Below are positions 40,409 to 42,302 of a DNA stretch of 42,302 bases, in pieces. The position numbers and the translations under genes were made by a program. The stretch comes from a bacterium 210917-SL.2.15 (GTDB lineage Bacteria; Bacillota; Clostridia; Oscillospirales; Oscillospiraceae). The stretch is from assembly GCA_020555605.1 (NCBI GenBank), contig JAJCJC010000022.1, positions 1-42,302 on the forward strand, in the 5' to 3' direction. Numbering within the stretch: position 1 is the first letter of the stretch; each line of letters starts with the position of its first letter. The notes beneath the pieces were generated by a model. It did not search any database and was not told the origin of the DNA. It saw only the letters and a list, made by a program, of their open reading frames with translations.

Positions 40409-40418
40409 CTGGCCGGGC

Positions 40419-40458
40419 AAACGGGGCGCGCATTCCAGAAGGGATGCGCGCCCCGTTT
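40419..40458 (+). terminator. spoVAC terminator
   Basis: A 15-bp stem (40419-40433 with 40444-40458) ends in TTT. Confidence 0.85.
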
Positions 40459-40588
40459 CCTTATTGCATGGACTGCCACGGACCGTGCAGATTGCAGTAA
40501 GCATATGCGCCCACAACCGGTTCGGTGTCCGGCAGGGCAAAAAAGCTTCCGGTGCTTCGCCCGGGCGCAGGCGGCCTATGACAAAGGA

Positions 40589-40617
40589 TTGCATCGAGGG
40601 GGCGGATTTGCTACAAT
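40589..40617 (+). promoter_or_regulatory. promoter of the dihydrouridine synthase gene
   Basis: TTGCAT (40589-40594), 17 bases, TACAAT (40612-40617). The start near 40624 supports the ATG at 40650. Confidence 0.7.
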
Positions 40618-40649
40618 GGGGCAAATGCTTGTTTGGATGGTGGTTTTCG

Positions 40650-41600
40650 ATGCGCTATACCTTCGCACCTCTGGAAGGTGTGACCGGCTATGTCTACCGC
40701 AATCTGCACCGCCGCTGGTTCGGCGGCGTGGAGCGCTATTATATGCCGTTTATCCCCGTGGGGCAGAGCCGCTCCTTTTCTTCCCGGGAATGGCAGGATA
40801 TCTGCCCGGAGCACAATGAAAGCAGCGACCTGGTGCCCCAGCTGCTGGGAAAGGATGCCGAGGGATTCCTCTGGGCGGCACGGGAGCTGCGTGCACTGGG
40901 TTATCGGGAGATCAATTTCAACCTGGGTTGCCCTTCCGGCACGGTGACGGCCAAAGGAAAAGGCGCGGGATTTCTGATCCGCCCCGCGGAGTTGGAAGTG
41001 TTTCTGGACCGCATTTTTTCTGCTCTGGAGGAGCCGATCTCCATCAAGACCCGCTTGGGGTATGCCGCGCCGGAGGAGTTTCCGGCGCTGCTGGAGCTGT
41101 ACAACCGCTATCCGATTTCGGAGCTGATCATTCATCCCCGGGTGCGTCAGGATTTCTACCGCCGTGCCGTCCGGATGGAGGCGTTTGAAGCGGCCCTGCC
41201 GCACAGCAGCAATCCTGTGGGATACAACGGGGATCTGATGAGCCTGTCGGACTGCGCCGCTGTGGAGGCGCGCTTTCCCGCAGTGACATCACTGATGCTG
41301 GGGCGCGGATTGATTGCTGACCCGGCTCTGCTGCGGCCGGAAAAGCGGACACGGGAACGCCTGCAGGCATTCGACGAGGCGCTCTACGAGGGCTACCGCG
41401 CCATGTTTGGAAACGACCGAAACGCGATCATGCGGATGAAAGAGGTGTGGTTCTATCATATCCACCTCTTTGAGGGGGGCGAAAAGCTGGTCAAACGGCT
41501 GCGCCGTACCACGGATCATGCAGAATACTGCGCGGCGGTGCGGGAGATTTACCGTACGCTGCCCCTGCGGGAGCACGCCATCCAGGGCTGGATAAGTTGA
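40650..41600 (+). CDS. tRNA-dihydrouridine synthase family protein
   Basis: This FMN enzyme reduces uridine to dihydrouridine in tRNA D-loops. The 316 residues begin MRYTFAPLEGVTGYVYR. Active-site Cys94 lies in NFNLGCPSGTVTAKGKGAGFL, followed by EPISIKTRLGY and IHPRVRQDFY; the phosphate-binding segment is LGRGLIADPALL. It belongs to a clostridial Dus branch with a shortened C-terminus. The start is set by the promoter and GGATGGTGG upstream. It is monocistronic. Confidence 0.92.
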   Translation: MRYTFAPLEGVTGYVYRNLHRRWFGGVERYYMPFIPVGQSRSFSSREWQDICPEHNESSDLVPQLLGKDAEGFLWAARELRALGYREINFNLGCPSGTVTAKGKGAGFLIRPAELEVFLDRIFSALEEPISIKTRLGYAAPEEFPALLELYNRYPISELIIHPRVRQDFYRRAVRMEAFEAALPHSSNPVGYNGDLMSLSDCAAVEARFPAVTSLMLGRGLIADPALLRPEKRTRERLQAFDEALYEGYRAMFGNDRNAIMRMKEVWFYHIHLFEGGEKLVKRLRRTTDHAEYCAAVREIYRTLPLREHAIQGWIS

Positions 41601-41605
41601 GACGG

Positions 41606-41642
41606 AACAACGCCCCGCGGCAATCTGCCGCGGGGCGTTGTT
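41606..41642. terminator. bidirectional terminator
   Basis: A 17-bp perfect stem (41606-41622 with 41626-41642) lies between the dus gene and the converging pseudogene. Confidence 0.9.
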
Positions 41643-41694
41643 CATAAGAAAGGAGGCTGCGCTGCAAGGAGGCAGTGCGGCAGTGTCGGAGCGA

Positions 41695-42169
41695 TCACGG
41701 GTTCAGCCCCACACGGTAGGCGGTATGGATGGCATCCATGGCGATGGCTTTGTCCGCGCCGGGGATATTGGGCTTGACGGGGACGGATCCGGTGGCGCTG
41801 ACCACGGCGACCTTCTTTTCTGCTCGGCGGGATGGATTTTCAGCTCGCCCTCGCGGCTGATGACAGGGTTCACCGCACGGGTGACGGCCTTGTATTCAAA
41901 GAAGGCGCGCTGCAGGCATCCTTCGTTGCAGCGGATGCAGGGGCGGATGTCCTTGGGACGGCCCTCCATCGCTTTTCTGGGCCATTCGGGATCGGCCTAC
42001 AGGGGAGGCCCAGCACTACAAAGTCGCCCTTGCCGCTTTGGATGATGTCCTCGGCGTATTCCGGCAGCGTGATGCAGCCGGAGGACTGAGGCGCTTTGCA
42101 CACGCGGTTTTTCAGCTCCGGATTGCCGATTTTGGCCGGTGCAAACAGGTTGGAAAACAGATTTGACAT
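41695..42169 (-). pseudogene. decayed NADH:flavin oxidoreductase / 2-enoate reductase (Old Yellow Enzyme type)
   Basis: The start is normal (ATG with GAGGAGG upstream; MSNLFSNLFAPAKIGNPELKNRV). The frame then jumps from the N-terminus directly to the FMN-phosphate region (YAEDIIQSGKGDFVVLG), a large internal deletion. A frameshift leads to ADPEWPRKAMEG, then DIRPCIRCNEGC (the iron-sulfur cysteine motif) and REGELKIHP. A second frameshift and deletion lead to ATGSVPVKPNIPGADKAI and a stop at 41695-41697. A full protein has about 640 residues; only some 150 are left, in order. It is clearly non-functional. Confidence 0.88.
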
Positions 42170-42208
42170 AATGAGCCTCCTCGTATAATAAGATTAAAGT
42201 TAATAGTT

Positions 42209-42302
42209 TTAGGTATCAGCAGGCTTTGGGATGCCCGTGATACAATAGCTGTAGGACAGCAGGGTCAAGTTCTCACCCTCCTGGTTGAGCCGCAAGGCTG
42301 CT
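42209..42302 (-). CDS. possible C-terminal end of a gene entering from the right edge
   Basis: An open minus frame enters at the window edge and stops at 42209-42211, ending YCITGIPKPADT. It covers only 31 residues, so I cannot name it. A start-like TTGACC with TTGTAT also lies here, so this could instead be the pseudogene's promoter region. Confidence 0.3.
   Translation of the reverse strand, partial: AALRLNQEGENLTLLSYSYCITGIPKPADT

Noticed and set aside
41638..42045. 135-residue plus-strand open frame
   Set aside because: It runs antisense to the fragments of the flavin oxidoreductase pseudogene, whose motifs are unmistakable on the minus strand.

Overview
The window looks like a piece of a GC-rich, spore-forming Clostridia chromosome, most likely an Oscillospiraceae-type gut anaerobe. 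The clues are an orphan spoVAC, anaerobic radical-SAM enzymes, a fumarate-reductase-like operon, SLH-domain surface protein, DUF4367-type anti-sigma protein, Firmicutes-style ribosome binding sites and a holin-like type I toxin. The genus cannot be fixed from sequence alone. Most genes are GC-rich; 4200-4500 and 5150-7530 are clearly AT-rich.

Layout: 1-2860 holds pyrB-pyrI, a Na+/Ca2+ antiporter and a 32-residue membrane peptide, all on the minus strand. 3100-5143 is an ECF sigma / DUF4367 membrane-protein pair followed by a small secreted protein; both transcription units start with the same precisely spaced promoter motif. 5239-7525 is an AT-rich island of small exported or soluble proteins, each followed by a small two-helix membrane protein, with a 254-bp direct repeat and one truncated gene copy. 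8011-12665 encodes a divergent type IIA topoisomerase pair with a small membrane protein gene between the subunits. 12721-15417 has YitT, FUSC-like and lipoprotein genes, followed by a DUF4272 remnant and tRNA-Gly(GCC).

15998-17470 (mixed strands) contains a DUF4430 protein and a putative ECF-transporter S component, next to a complete type I toxin-antitoxin locus and a second, toxin-less copy of that locus. The toxin-less copy's antitoxin promoter points into the DUF4430 gene. 17628-18288 has an XRE regulator and an unknown gene. 18337-27345 is a carbohydrate locus: a divergent ribulokinase-like kinase facing a sugar ABC transporter, an AllA-like protein and DhaK/DhaL. 27551-28881 is a MarR-DegV operon with a palindromic operator placed on its -10 box.

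29060-35888 is a long, tightly packed plus-strand run: membrane anchor, flavoprotein and iron-sulfur subunit of a fumarate-reductase-like complex, VOC protein, radical SAM protein, MutY, histidine phosphatase and PflX-like radical SAM protein. 35980-39753 (minus) has a phosphodiester-glycosidase/SLH surface protein and HemW. 39965-41600 (plus) has SpoVAC and a dihydrouridine synthase. The end (41695-42302) holds a heavily decayed Old Yellow Enzyme-type flavoprotein pseudogene and the tail of one more possible gene.
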